From the NCBI GenBank assembly GCA_022508285.1, contig JAFLVN010000009.1, positions 1 to 52,335 on the forward strand: a stretch of 52,335 nt of DNA, read 5' to 3'. The position numbers were made by a program, and so were the translations under genes. Positions 1 to 9,473 of the stretch are shown one piece after another. Under the pieces are notes generated by a model that saw only the letters and a list, made by a program, of their open reading frames with translations, ran no database searches and had not been told where the DNA came from. Every line of letters begins with the position of its first letter. Positions within the stretch are counted from its first letter, which is position 1. The DNA is from Clostridiales bacterium (GTDB lineage Bacteria > Bacillota > Clostridia > Christensenellales > Borkfalkiaceae).

Positions 1-21
1 CAGGGTTGAATACGCTAAATA

Positions 22-36
22 AAAAGCGCGGCTTTT
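22..36. terminator. Short terminator-like hairpin at the left edge
   Basis: AAAAGC and GCTTTT pair around a three-base loop, with A and T runs on both sides. It could end a plus-strand gene lying left of the window; a frame entering from the left stops at 20-22. It could also be a second terminator for the rpsO side. The stem is short. Confidence 0.35.
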
Positions 37-50
37 CTGCATAACTTATG

Positions 51-79
51 AAAAATGAGCGGAATAAAACACCCCGCTC
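51..79 (-). terminator. rpsO intrinsic terminator
   Basis: Reading the minus strand, GAGCGG (74-79) pairs with CCGCTC (57-62) and is followed at once by a T run (51-56). It lies 14 bases after the rpsO stop codon, so rpsO is probably a monocistronic unit here and is not obviously cotranscribed with a downstream pnp. Confidence 0.8.
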
Positions 80-92
80 AATTTCTTTAAAA

Positions 93-347
93 TTACTTTC
101 TGAGTCCAAGAGCCGCAACGATTGCACGGTATCTTTCGATATCCTTGCTCTTGAGATAGTCCAAAAGACCACGGCGGCGACCTACCATTTTGAGAAGACC
201 GCGGCGGGAGTGGTTATCGTGAATGTGCTCTTTAAGATGCTCGTTGAGGTGGTTGATTCTTTCGGTTAAAAGCGCAATCTGCACTTCGGGAGAACCGGTG
301 TCACCCTCCTTTGTAGCATACTTTGCAATGATTTCGGACTTTTCCAT
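93..347 (-). CDS. rpsO: 30S ribosomal protein S15
   Basis: S15 binds the central domain of 16S rRNA early in small-subunit assembly. The 84-residue product is slightly shorter than the usual 88-89. It has the family's [15 protein letters not shown] stretch near residue 17 and the [14 protein letters not shown] segment near residue 47 that contacts rRNA. TCCTCC at 356-361 gives an AGGAGG ribosome site about eight bases before the ATG. A promoter lies about 85 bases upstream, leaving a leader long enough for the autoregulation that S15 shows in other bacteria; no specific S15-binding structure was resolved. Identification is secure. Confidence 0.97.
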   Translation of the reverse strand: MEKSEIIAKYATKEGDTGSPEVQIALLTERINHLNEHLKEHIHDNHSRRGLLKMVGRRRGLLDYLKSKDIERYRAIVAALGLRK

Positions 348-432
348 TTAATTTATCCTCCTATGGAAATATTTGCGGGCAACAAGGTCGGGCGTTGAGT
401 GGTCGCACCGCTTTGTAGCCGTAACACAAGGT

Positions 433-461
433 ATTCTACCACAACTTATTAAAAATTGCAA
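433..461 (-). promoter_or_regulatory. SigA-type promoter of rpsO
   Basis: On the minus strand a -35 TTGCAA (456-461) and a -10 TAGAAT (433-438) are separated by 17 bases. TG one base upstream of the -10 makes it an extended -10. It lies in the 159-base gap after hemZ, so rpsO can be expressed independently. Confidence 0.75.
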
Positions 462-506
462 ACAATTTAAGGAAAAATTTTCTATTAGTAGTAGTTTTTG
501 TTTGTT

Positions 507-1865
507 TTATTTGAAAAATTCAATGCGTTTGGGGATTATATCGGAAATTTTGGAGATATAGGTCGGGATATGCTTTGGGGTGGCGTAGCGCTCTATGCGC
601 TCCTCGGAAGAATACAGGCGTTTTGAAATTGCGTTTGCGCCGACGGCGATATTGTCACCCAGCTCCTCCATTACGTCGATATTATAGAGGCAAGCCTTAC
701 CGGGTTTGCACCAACCCACGTTTTCAAGCCCGCCCGCCTGATACTTTTGACGGTAGAGATAATAGGGCTGGTATCCCGCCGCTAAAAGTTTTTTACGTGA
801 TACGGCTATCATCTGCTCAATTTCTTCAACGTGCAGTCGTTTTGTGTTTTCCTTGAGCTTTGCGCCTGCCTTTAATGACAGCGTGTGCACCGTTATGTTT
901 GCAGGGTTTAATGAAATTGAGATATCGAGCGACTTTTCAAAGTCGGTACAGCGTTCGTTATCAAGCCCTGCGATTAAATCTATATTGATATCGAAGCCGT
1001 ACTTTGCCGCCATTTCAAACGCTTTTATTGTTTGCTCGGCGGTGTGCCGTCTTCCGATTGCCTCGAGCGTTTTGTCGTTAAAGGACTGCGGATTAACGCA
1101 TATACGGTTTACGCCGAACTTTTTAGACAATTCAAGCTTATCCTCGGTGAATACGTCCGGTCTGCCAGCCTCTACAGTGTACTCTATATTTTTAGGTAAA
1201 ATATCGTTAATTGCGGCATATATGGGGGTTAATTGCTCCGCAGAGAGAACAAACGGAGTGCCGCCGCCAACGTAAACCGAGCGGATTTCACCCGTGATAG
1301 GCTTGACGCTTTCAAGCTCTTTTACAAGACATTTTATATAGTTTTCTACGTACTGCTTTGTCTTTTCAATGGGGGCGGTGATAAACGAGCAATAGTCGCA
1401 CTTGGTGGGGCAGAACGGTATACTCACATATAAAGACTTGCCGCCGCCGTGCAGACCTTGCTGGGCTTTAATAATTTGCTCTGTTAAGTTTATATTTTCT
1501 TCCGAAACGCAGAGCTTTTTAAACAGCTCCTTGTAGTCTCTTCCCGCAGCAATTTCAGTCCATGCAAGTTTTGTGGGGCGTATGCCCGTGAGTGCGCCCC
1601 AAGGCAACGTAATGTGCGTAGTTTTTGAAAGCACTTTATAAAATGCAAGCTTGGCAAAGCGCTTTGCGTACCGCTTAAATTCGAGCTCATCCGAGGGGTT
1701 GAAGCCGTCTTCAAAGTCGTAAAACTGCGACATATATTCGATTACGTTGTAAAATTTGCCGCCCGAATATGAAAAATAATGGGTGAACTCCTCCTCTTCC
1801 TTATCGAATAAGCGGAGCACGTCCATTATTTCGGGGCGCAAATATTCGCTGTTGGTGTTTAACAT
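507..1865 (-). CDS. hemZ: HemZ-type coproporphyrinogen dehydrogenase (radical SAM)
   Basis: This is a radical SAM enzyme of the oxygen-independent coproporphyrinogen III oxidase superfamily, which makes protoporphyrinogen in anaerobic haem synthesis. The 452-residue protein has an N-terminal domain with the LPWGALTGIRPTKL block near residues 87-100 that distinguishes HemZ from HemN. The 4Fe-4S motif CxxxCxxC follows (C152, C156, C159), then YVGGGTP near 199. It starts three bases after the stop of the upstream MBL gene with only a weak GTAAGGT ribosome site, suggesting translational coupling. No other haem genes are in the window, and HemZ-like proteins are often orphans in Clostridia, so the physiological substrate is inferred. 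Confidence 0.88.
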   Translation of the reverse strand: MLNTNSEYLRPEIMDVLRLFDKEEEEFTHYFSYSGGKFYNVIEYMSQFYDFEDGFNPSDELEFKRYAKRFAKLAFYKVLSKTTHITLPWGALTGIRPTKLAWTEIAAGRDYKELFKKLCVSEENINLTEQIIKAQQGLHGGGKSLYVSIPFCPTKCDYCSFITAPIEKTKQYVENYIKCLVKELESVKPITGEIRSVYVGGGTPFVLSAEQLTPIYAAINDILPKNIEYTVEAGRPDVFTEDKLELSKKFGVNRICVNPQSFNDKTLEAIGRRHTAEQTIKAFEMAAKYGFDINIDLIAGLDNERCTDFEKSLDISISLNPANITVHTLSLKAGAKLKENTKRLHVEEIEQMIAVSRKKLLAAGYQPYYLYRQKYQAGGLENVGWCKPGKACLYNIDVMEELGDNIAVGANAISKRLYSSEERIERYATPKHIPTYISKISDIIPKRIEFFK

Positions 1866-1868
1866 ATT

Positions 1869-2471
1869 TTACCTTACAAAGGGGTTGTAATTCCGTTCAA
1901 AGTTTAAAGTTGTGTCCTCTCCGTGACCTGCGTATACCTTGATATCACCGTCAAGAGCAAAAAGCTTTTTGACGCTTGAAATGAGCTCTGTAAAGTCGCC
2001 TGTGGGTAAATCCGTTCTGCCCACGCTACACCTAAAGAGCGTGTCGCCCGAAAACATACAGTCTTCGGCAAGGTAGCACATACTACCCGCAGTATGCCCG
2101 GGGGTGTGGATTGCCGTGAAGTTTATGCCGCAGAGATTGAAGTTTTCGCCGTCTTTAAAAGTGCGTGAAATTTCAAATTCGGGAATGTGAACTCCGCCGA
2201 GAAGCTCCTTATTTTCAGTGCTGAAAATATACTCCTTTTCCATTTCGCCGCAGCATATTGCCGCACCAATTTCAAACAGCTTGCCGCACATGCCTACGTG
2301 ATCGAAGTGTCCGTGGGTTAAAAGTACGTACTTACACTCAAGCCCGTTTTGCTTTAAAACGTCAAGCACACGCTTCTCGTACGGGTCTATAACCACCGCC
2401 GTTTTGTTGTCGGCAGTCAGAATAAATGAGTTGCTTGCAAAGCCGAGCGGCTCAACTTTAATTACTTTCAT
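1869..2471 (-). CDS. MBL-fold metallohydrolase (glyoxalase II-like)
   Basis: A 200-residue metallo-beta-lactamase fold hydrolase. The metal site is complete: HGHFDH (H53, H55, D57, H58), H126 in HTPGHTAGS, D143 in SGDTLF and H183 in AGHGEDT. This arrangement is typical of the short YcbL/glyoxalase II-like family, which hydrolyses thioesters such as S-lactoylglutathione analogues in the cytoplasm; the true substrate is unknown. It sits one base after relA and three bases before hemZ in a tightly packed operon. The relA-MBL-hemZ order is common in Clostridia, so the context supports the call without explaining the function. Confidence 0.9.
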   Translation of the reverse strand: MKVIKVEPLGFASNSFILTADNKTAVVIDPYEKRVLDVLKQNGLECKYVLLTHGHFDHVGMCGKLFEIGAAICCGEMEKEYIFSTENKELLGGVHIPEFEISRTFKDGENFNLCGINFTAIHTPGHTAGSMCYLAEDCMFSGDTLFRCSVGRTDLPTGDFTELISSVKKLFALDGDIKVYAGHGEDTTLNFERNYNPFVR

Positions 2472-4598
2472 TTAATTATTTCTGTAAACGTCTATAATGC
2501 GCTTGTCGCGCTTGAGTCTGTTTATTAAAAGGTCGATATCCGAGCGCCTGTTAAGCGTAACTTTTATATCAATTTCCGCCTTCTTTTCCTTATTTACACG
2601 GCCCACAATATTGGTCATGTAGAGATTCATTGCCGAAATTTCCGCAACGACAAAGGCAACTAAGCCGTTATCTTCGGTGGCTATTATCTTTAATCCGGCT
2701 ATGAACTCGGAGCTTATATCGCCCGTCCACTGAGCAGGCTGCAGACGGTTTTGGTCGAGCTGTAAAAGGTTGGAGCAGTCGCAGCGGTGAACTATAACTC
2801 CCCTTCCCCTCGATACGAAGCCTACTATCTCGTCACCCGGAACGGGGTTGCAACAGTTTGCAAAGCTGACTAAAAGTCCCTGCTCGCCCTTTACTATTAC
2901 GCTGCCCGCAGGGGTATTGCGCATGCGTGTGCCGCTGATAACGTTTGCGGGCTTGGGCATTTCCTTTTTGTAGTAGTCAACAAGCTTGACGATAACCGAA
3001 TTTACGGAGACCGCACCGTAGCCGACTGAAGCCATCATTTCGTCTACGGAAGCGAAAACCATTTTGTTTGAAAGTTTATTAAAGGAGCTTTCGGTGAGAA
3101 TATCGCCGAGGGCATATCCCCTGCGCTTTGCCTCCGCCTCGAGCATAGATTTGCCCGTGCGGACGTTCTCCTCCTTCATTTCACGCTTGAAGAACTGCCT
3201 GATTTTAGCTCGGGCAGAGCCTGATTTGACGAATTTGAGCCAGTCCCACGAGGGTCCCTTACTGTTGGACTGCGTTAAAATTTCAACTATGTCGCCCGTG
3301 GTGAGCGTAGAGTTTAAAGCTACGATTTTGCCGTTGACCTTTGCGCCAACGCACTTATTGCCGACTTCGGAGTGGATTGCGTATGCAAAATCCACGGGCG
3401 TAGCCCCGAGCGGAAGGGAAAGCACTTTGCCTTTGGGAGTGAATACGAGTAGCTCGTTGTCGTAGAGGTCGGTTTTAAGACTGTCTACAAATTCCTTGCT
3501 CTCGCCCACTGCGCCCTGCCAGTTCATTACGTCGCGTATCCAGCTTAAGCGGGCGTCGAAGTCCGTTTGATTGGTCTTCTGCTCCTTATACATCCAGTGC
3601 GCAGCAATACCGTACTCAGCCATGCGGTGCATTTCTTCCGTTCTTATCTGAATTTCGAAAAACTGTCCGAAATTCGTGACAACGGTGGTGTGCAAAGACT
3701 GGTACATATTGCGCTTAGGCGTGGCTATATAGTCTTTTATGCGTCCCGGAACGGGATTCCACTTGTCGTGTATCTTGCCGAGAATGGTATAGCACTCGAG
3801 CTTGGTTTGCACTATTACACGCACGGCGGTTATATCGTAAATCTGGTCGAGCGTCTTGCCCTGATTTTTCATTTTGCGGTATATCGAATAGAAGTGCTTG
3901 GGGCGGCCGATTACCTCACCTTTGATATCGCTCTCGTTCAATATTTCCTTTATCTCGTTTACGACCGACTCGACAAACTTGCGGCGTTCGTTTATTTCCT
4001 GATTAATATTTGTAACTAAAAATTCGTAGGATTCGGGGTCGAGGTATTTTAAGCACAAGTCCTCTAACTCGCACTTTATCTGGGAGATACCGAGTCTGCC
4101 CGCAATGGGTGCGAAAATTTCAAGCGTTTCTTTGGCGATGCGCTGCTGGCGTTCGTTGGAAAGGAAGTTAAGTGAGCGCATATTGTGCAAGCGGTCGGCA
4201 AGCTTAATAATGATTACACGCACGTCGTTTGCCATTGCCACGAATATTTTGCGGAAGTTTTCGGCGTCCTCTTCCTCGTGTGATGAGTAATTGATTTTGT
4301 CGAGCTTGGTTACGCCGTCAACAAGGGTCATAATTTCTTTGCCGAAACGTGTCTTTATATCCTCGTCCGTTGCGGGGGTATCCTCGATTACGTCGTGCAA
4401 AAATGCCGCAGCAACCGTGGGACAATCAAGCCCCAAGTCTATCAGTATTTCCGCCACGGCGCAGGGATGAGTAAAATAGGGCTCGCCCGAAGCACGCTTC
4501 TGCCCACTGTGCATCTGTTCGGAATATTCATATGCGGACAGCAAAAGCTGCATCTCTTCTCCGCTGAATTTATCGTGTATTTTATCAAGCACCGTCAT
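2472..4598 (-). CDS. relA: Bifunctional (p)ppGpp synthetase/hydrolase Rel
   Basis: Makes and degrades the stringent-response alarmone (p)ppGpp. The 708-residue protein has the full RelA/SpoT layout: an HD hydrolase domain (H44, H68-D69, E72-D73, D135 in KLADRLHNM), a synthetase domain around 230-350 containing the RIKDYIATPK motif, a TGS domain near 390-450, and a C-terminal ACT domain. The intact HD motif and the RxKD form of the synthetase motif both fit the bifunctional Rel of Gram-positives rather than a synthetase-only RelA. Its start overlaps the recJ stop by four bases (ATGA), so the two are translationally coupled. Confidence 0.95.
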   Translation of the reverse strand: MTVLDKIHDKFSGEEMQLLLSAYEYSEQMHSGQKRASGEPYFTHPCAVAEILIDLGLDCPTVAAAFLHDVIEDTPATDEDIKTRFGKEIMTLVDGVTKLDKINYSSHEEEDAENFRKIFVAMANDVRVIIIKLADRLHNMRSLNFLSNERQQRIAKETLEIFAPIAGRLGISQIKCELEDLCLKYLDPESYEFLVTNINQEINERRKFVESVVNEIKEILNESDIKGEVIGRPKHFYSIYRKMKNQGKTLDQIYDITAVRVIVQTKLECYTILGKIHDKWNPVPGRIKDYIATPKRNMYQSLHTTVVTNFGQFFEIQIRTEEMHRMAEYGIAAHWMYKEQKTNQTDFDARLSWIRDVMNWQGAVGESKEFVDSLKTDLYDNELLVFTPKGKVLSLPLGATPVDFAYAIHSEVGNKCVGAKVNGKIVALNSTLTTGDIVEILTQSNSKGPSWDWLKFVKSGSARAKIRQFFKREMKEENVRTGKSMLEAEAKRRGYALGDILTESSFNKLSNKMVFASVDEMMASVGYGAVSVNSVIVKLVDYYKKEMPKPANVISGTRMRNTPAGSVIVKGEQGLLVSFANCCNPVPGDEIVGFVSRGRGVIVHRCDCSNLLQLDQNRLQPAQWTGDISSEFIAGLKIIATEDNGLVAFVVAEISAMNLYMTNIVGRVNKEKKAEIDIKVTLNRRSDIDLLINRLKRDKRIIDVYRNN

Positions 4599-6907
4599 TT
4601 GTTCGCCTCCGCCTGTATGGTGCGCACTATGTTATATATTGATGAGTTGGTAAGCTCCGTTTTAATTCCGCGGTATATCGTAAGACTGCCGCTCTCAAAC
4701 GAAATAAGCCCGAGTTGGAGAAATACGTTTAGCGCAAAAGCCGACTGCATGGCGGGAAAGCCCAAATCGTTGTACTTTGCCACTTCCGAAACGTTTGAGC
4801 CTCGGATATTGTTCACGTTTGCGCAGAGCGAGGAAAAGATTTTAAGTAAATCCTCACGCTTTGTGGAAAGTTCGTAAAGGTAAGAAGGAATCGCACCGCC
4901 GTTACAATACTCAACCGTTTTACCTTCGAGCGAGGGATTATAGACGGGGCAATTATTCAGGCATATTATGCGGCTGTAACCGCTTAAATCGGCGTCAGGC
5001 TGAGGGGAAATAAGTATTCCCGAAGCGAAATTCTTTGCGGACGGCAAAAACAGGTCTACTTCTAATTTGTAAGAATTTTCAAACCGAGCTATATCGTCGT
5101 ATTCGTATGCTATAAACAGCGTGCCGAAGTCGGAACACTCCGACATTGCCCGCTCGATTTCTTCCTTTGTTATCGGCTTTAATATAGTTCCGCAAGGATA
5201 TGCGAGAGATACTATGCCGTTTAAAGCTATTTCTTCGGCGGCATATTTGCCTGCTTCCCTGCCGTAAATCACTTCACGGACAAATCCCTTTACATACTCT
5301 CTGCCACGGAAGTTGGATACGTTGTATTCAAAAATAAGATTTTTGGGTGCGCCGCTTTCGATAAGCGCTGTGTAGCGACTGCCGCCGAAATACATCAAGT
5401 CTATCCTGCTGTCAGATATTGAAAGATGATTGGACTGCGCTTTGCCCGAACGGATATTAGCCGCCCGCTCCTCAATCATAAACACGGGGCGCTTATTGCC
5501 CACGCCGAAAGGCTCGAGCATTTCGAGTTCTTTTGCAAACCTCGGCGAATATTCGCCGTTTAAAACTCCGCTTATGCGGACGGTGGGAATAAAGTCCTCA
5601 TCGGTGTAAGCCGTGGACATATATTCATTTAAAGCGGTTTTTAAAGCATTAAAGTTTTCGGCAGATACGTTTACGCCCGCCGCCTGAGAATGTCCGCCGA
5701 ACTCTGTTATAAACTGCTCGCATGCTTTGAGCGCCTCGAAAATATTGACGTTTTCAACCGAGCGGGCCGAGCCACGGAGCATATCTCCGTTGCGCACAAA
5801 CAGTATTACAGGGCGGCAAAATTCGTCGGCAAGGCGTGCGGCAACTATGCCGACAAAGCCAGAGTTCCAGCTATCTCCCGCAAGTATTATTATTTTACCG
5901 TTTACCCCTTCCTCGGCAAGCATTTCCTTTGCGGAAACGTAGAGCTCGTCGCAGTACTTCTGTCTTTCTATATTATAAGAAGTGAGCTTTGAAGCGAGGT
6001 CGAATATCACGCTTTCGTCCGTTTCGTTAAATAGGTCGAGCGCAGACTTTGCGTCGCCCATTCTGCCCGCCGCATTTATTCGGGGAGCTATGGAAAAGGC
6101 AAGGGTCTGCGAAGTTATGCCGCCGTCCGACTTAAAGAACTGCGAATAGCATGAACGGGGCTTTTCGTTGATCAGTTTAAGCCCTTCGTATACTATATCG
6201 CGGTTCTCACCGGTCAGCGGAACGCTGTCCGCAACCGTTGCGATTGCCGTGAAATCGAGATATTTATACGCTTTATCCCCGAGAAGGGCGCACGCAACCT
6301 TGAAAGCAACGCCCGCTCCGCAGAGATTATCGTATATGTATCCGTCGTTGAATTTGGGATTTATGCAGATGCAGTCGGGGATATTTTCGGGCAGTTCGTG
6401 GTGGTCGGTGACTATGACTTCTGCGCCCTGCTCCTTTATATACTCCACCTCGTGCGCACATGAAATACCGCAGTCTACGGTAATTATGAGTTGGGGGAAA
6501 TACTCCTCGAAGAGCATATCTATAAGTTCCACGGAAAGTCCGTAGCCGTTGCGCCTTTCGGGCACACAGAGCACGGGCTCTATGCCGAAATCCCTTAAAG
6601 CGTTGCCCATAACGGTTGAAGCGCAGATGCCGTCTGCATCGTAATCGCCGTACACGACGACACACCACTCCTCGTTACGGGCGCGGGTGATAAGCTCAAC
6701 CGCTTCTCGCATGCCGTCCATTTTAAAGGGCGAAATAAAGTGCTCTTGGGAGGGGTGCAAAAAGTTTATAATACTTTCCCTATCTGTTACTCCCCTTGCG
6801 TAGAGAATTTTAACCGTATCTTCGCAGAGGTTGCATTCGGCGGCAAGGCGGGAAATAATATTCAGTTGTTCCGCCGAAAATTCGAACTCGGGTAAAATTC
6901 TTTTCAT
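4595..6907 (-). CDS. recJ: Single-stranded-DNA exonuclease RecJ
   Basis: A 5'-3' exonuclease on single-stranded DNA used in recombination and mismatch or base-excision repair. Counting from the ATG at 6907 (770 residues), it carries the DHH phosphoesterase motifs GDYDADG (87-93), VDCGIS (near 145) and DHH (168-170), then the DHHA1 GGHSQAAG motif and a long C-terminal domain. The frame can be extended to a TTG at 6919, but that codon lies in the arm of a terminator hairpin, so the ATG was preferred; neither start has a convincing ribosome site. No promoter of its own is visible, so it probably depends on read-through from secDF. Confidence 0.93.
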   Translation of the reverse strand: MKRILPEFEFSAEQLNIISRLAAECNLCEDTVKILYARGVTDRESIINFLHPSQEHFISPFKMDGMREAVELITRARNEEWCVVVYGDYDADGICASTVMGNALRDFGIEPVLCVPERRNGYGLSVELIDMLFEEYFPQLIITVDCGISCAHEVEYIKEQGAEVIVTDHHELPENIPDCICINPKFNDGYIYDNLCGAGVAFKVACALLGDKAYKYLDFTAIATVADSVPLTGENRDIVYEGLKLINEKPRSCYSQFFKSDGGITSQTLAFSIAPRINAAGRMGDAKSALDLFNETDESVIFDLASKLTSYNIERQKYCDELYVSAKEMLAEEGVNGKIIILAGDSWNSGFVGIVAARLADEFCRPVILFVRNGDMLRGSARSVENVNIFEALKACEQFITEFGGHSQAAGVNVSAENFNALKTALNEYMSTAYTDEDFIPTVRISGVLNGEYSPRFAKELEMLEPFGVGNKRPVFMIEERAANIRSGKAQSNHLSISDSRIDLMYFGGSRYTALIESGAPKNLIFEYNVSNFRGREYVKGFVREVIYGREAGKYAAEEIALNGIVSLAYPCGTILKPITKEEIERAMSECSDFGTLFIAYEYDDIARFENSYKLEVDLFLPSAKNFASGILISPQPDADLSGYSRIICLNNCPVYNPSLEGKTVEYCNGGAIPSYLYELSTKREDLLKIFSSLCANVNNIRGSNVSEVAKYNDLGFPAMQSAFALNVFLQLGLISFESGSLTIYRGIKTELTNSSIYNIVRTIQAEANK

Positions 6908-6918
6908 AAATAAAGACA

Positions 6919-6940
6919 AAAGGCGGGTTGCCCCGCCTTT
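6919..6940 (-). terminator. Intrinsic terminator between secF and recJ
   Basis: A nine-base-pair stem (AAAGGCGGG / CCCGCCTTT, four-base loop), followed on the minus strand by a T-rich stretch. It lies 12 bases after the secF stop and only 11 bases before the recJ ATG, so it probably attenuates transcription into the recJ-relA operon rather than separating it completely. Confidence 0.75.
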
Positions 6941-6951
6941 AAAGTTTTAGG

Positions 6952-7965
6952 TTATTTACCCTTCTTAAAAGAGGGCTTCGTAAATATTTTTTTAGCGTTA
7001 TTTTTAATGAAGCAATATATTGCAGGCGCAAACATTGTGGTGCCGTAGCACGTTACTATAAACCCGAATATTGCGAGAAGCGCAGGTGTGAGCGCGGGCA
7101 CAGCGGACATTGCGCTGATAGCCATTATTGCAAAGAACAGAATTGCAACTATCGCAAGGAATGCGGGTAGGGCAACGTTTGCCTTGAAGGTTTGACCTGC
7201 GCTCATATCCGTAATTTCTTCTACCGAGAGATTTGTAAATTCCTTGGAATTACGCTTGATTCTTTCCTGCATATACGTTACGCCTATTGCCGTGGCAAGC
7301 GTAACAATAACGGCAAATACCATTACGGTCGAAGAAACGGGTATGCGGCAAATTGCAAGGATGGCCGCATATAGCGCAATGTTGTGAAGGTCTGCGACTA
7401 TTGCGGTGAACGCCGCCGAGAACCTGAAGCGTATCATCGCATAAATCAGATGAATCACCACAATCGTTGCAATCGCAACTGCCGCCATTGAAGCAACATG
7501 CTCGCCGCCGACGATAGTATCAACGTCGTGCATTACCGCACGGCTACGGGGGACGTCTTCATCGTCTCCGTATATATCAGCAACTTCTTCTCTGATTTTG
7601 TCGGTTATAGCTTCTGCCGCCTTTTTGAGAGCTGCGCTGTCGGTTGACTTTTTGAACCTGTATTCAAGTACTCTGTTGAATTCCTTTGCCTGTGAGTTTT
7701 TGGTTACGAGATAATCGCTTACTCCCGCATTTTCAAAGGCTTGACCGCAGACTGCTTCAAAATCGATTTTATCGTCTCCTGCCTTCATCTCTATTACGGG
7801 ATAGTAAACTGTAACCGTTTTATAGCTTGAATACTCGCCGTCGTAATTGAAGAATCCGTTACCCACAAAATGAAGAATTGTGCCGATCAACATTCCTATT
7901 ACTATAATAGCGCAGGATATAATAGCTAATATGCGCAGTTTTGACGAGGGTTTAAAATTAGTCAT
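6952..7965 (-). CDS. secF: Protein translocase subunit SecF
   Basis: Accessory subunit that works with SecD to drive the late steps of Sec-dependent export using the proton gradient. The 337-residue protein has one N-terminal membrane segment (about 12-32), an extracytoplasmic P1-like domain, and a cluster of hydrophobic segments from about 165 on with the SecF-like ATAIGVTYMQERIKR stretch. The canonical glycine-rich motif after the first segment is not conserved. Its start overlaps secD by eight bases, and a strong GGGAGG ribosome site lies inside the secD tail. The subunit order is the standard secD-secF. Confidence 0.87.
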   Translation of the reverse strand: MTNFKPSSKLRILAIISCAIIVIGMLIGTILHFVGNGFFNYDGEYSSYKTVTVYYPVIEMKAGDDKIDFEAVCGQAFENAGVSDYLVTKNSQAKEFNRVLEYRFKKSTDSAALKKAAEAITDKIREEVADIYGDDEDVPRSRAVMHDVDTIVGGEHVASMAAVAIATIVVIHLIYAMIRFRFSAAFTAIVADLHNIALYAAILAICRIPVSSTVMVFAVIVTLATAIGVTYMQERIKRNSKEFTNLSVEEITDMSAGQTFKANVALPAFLAIVAILFFAIMAISAMSAVPALTPALLAIFGFIVTCYGTTMFAPAIYCFIKNNAKKIFTKPSFKKGK

Positions 7966-9427
7966 CTTCTTCTACCTCCCTTTCAAAGCCGCAGAATGCA
8001 AATTTGTTGCGTACAGGCGAAGATATTACGTACCACATAAATCTTGTAAGCCAGTAGAGAACAAACGAGGCTACGGTAGCAATTAAGAATATAAGTCCGC
8101 AAGCCGCAAGCTCGCCCGCACCGATAAGCGCCATAAGGATAGATGCTATCAATAAAATTACGTGAACGTCTAAAACGCCGAACAACGACTTTTTATAGCC
8201 GAGCTTGACGGCGGCTCCTATCGTTCTGCCGACAGCCGTCTCCCTTCTGACCGCTTCAAACGTGAAGAAGTTTGAAAAGCTCATAAGCGCAAGCCCCAAA
8301 AGTGCCGTAAATATTCCGCCTACCGTGAGCTCTACACCTGTAAGCAATATTGCGGTTGTGATTATCACGGTGTACGCAAATACCATTATGGCGTTAACAA
8401 TTCCCAGCTTTTTATATTTGAATACGGGAACTATCGCCGCAAGGAGTACTATAAACAGCACAAGACATGCAAGGTATATTGCCGCATACTCGCCGTAAAC
8501 AGGTGTCGTGGTAACAAGTGTAGCGGTGTTGTTACTGTTATACTTGTTCGAAAGTATATTGCCGCGAGCTACGGAATCAACAATAATTGCGCAGTCCTTA
8601 GCAAAGCTGACGTCAGGCGACGTGAAACCTAAACTTTTTTCAATATCCAACTCTGATAAATCGGGAAGCCTCAGAGGAGTATCCGCAACGTAGAGATAAG
8701 CAGAAGACGAAGCGCTTTTGATAATTTCTTTCAGCTTTTCAGCGCCTTCTTTCGTTAATTTAATTTTTATTCCGTTTCTGTTGACTGTTTTTGCGCTCTG
8801 GAAATAGCTGTTGAATTCATCCCTATATTTGTAGGTAACAATCGAATCCTTGCTATCGGTAGCCGCAGTACGCAAATCAAAACCGCCTTCAAGCGTGAGA
8901 TACGTTATCGTGGTATTGATTTTAGCGAGGGCTTTATCATGTACCGACTTATCGTAATTTTTATAAGCGGCGTACGAGAAAGTTGTGGGAAAGGTTATTT
9001 TTATACCGTACGTATCCACGACGCTTACCGAATAGCTTGAATAGCCTTTTTTAGAAAATCTATCCGAAATGATTTCGGCATCTTTCTTTACGCTTTCGGC
9101 AAATTCTCCGCTGATATCTTTACCGTCTTCATCCTCGAGCTTGTCCTTTTCAATGTAAAGACCGACTTTCTCGACATACTCATACTTTTCCTTATCGTCT
9201 TTCTTGGCAAGTCTATAGTCGTTCTCGGTCATAACTCCCTCGGGATAGACCGTTACTATAGCATCGCCTGTAAATTCGCTGCCGAGAGAAATGCTCGAAA
9301 TGAATGAGTTGTATCTCTTTGTTCCGTCGGAATTGGGAACGTCGCACGATATTGTGGCAAACAGCGCTAATACAATAATTGCCGCAACTAACAGCGCAGT
9401 TATTATCGCCGATTTTATTTTGCCCAT
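7958..9427 (-). CDS. secD: Protein translocase subunit SecD
   Basis: Partner of SecF in Sec-dependent protein export. The 489-residue protein has a first membrane segment at about 8-28, a large extracytoplasmic domain to about 315, and five or six membrane segments in the C-terminal third, with ALLGLALMSFSNFFTFEAV matching the SecD/RND core. The usual LGLDLxGG motif after the first segment reads LGSEFTGD here, an unusual divergence. It is the first gene of the secDF unit, with its own near-consensus promoter and an AGGAGA ribosome site. Confidence 0.88.
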   Translation of the reverse strand: MGKIKSAIITALLVAAIIVLALFATISCDVPNSDGTKRYNSFISSISLGSEFTGDAIVTVYPEGVMTENDYRLAKKDDKEKYEYVEKVGLYIEKDKLEDEDGKDISGEFAESVKKDAEIISDRFSKKGYSSYSVSVVDTYGIKITFPTTFSYAAYKNYDKSVHDKALAKINTTITYLTLEGGFDLRTAATDSKDSIVTYKYRDEFNSYFQSAKTVNRNGIKIKLTKEGAEKLKEIIKSASSSAYLYVADTPLRLPDLSELDIEKSLGFTSPDVSFAKDCAIIVDSVARGNILSNKYNSNNTATLVTTTPVYGEYAAIYLACLVLFIVLLAAIVPVFKYKKLGIVNAIMVFAYTVIITTAILLTGVELTVGGIFTALLGLALMSFSNFFTFEAVRRETAVGRTIGAAVKLGYKKSLFGVLDVHVILLIASILMALIGAGELAACGLIFLIATVASFVLYWLTRFMWYVISSPVRNKFAFCGFEREVEEDD

Positions 9428-9473
9428 CGCATATCTCCTTTTATATTAAACGAAAAAATAATTTAACTTCTAT

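Noticed and set aside
2-22. A short frame entering from the left edge and ending before a hairpin (last residues RVEYAK)
   Set aside because: Only six codons are visible, too few to tell a true gene end from chance.
5690-6545. Long plus-strand frames opposite recJ
   Set aside because: Shadows of recJ in the opposite strand with no ribosome sites or family similarity.
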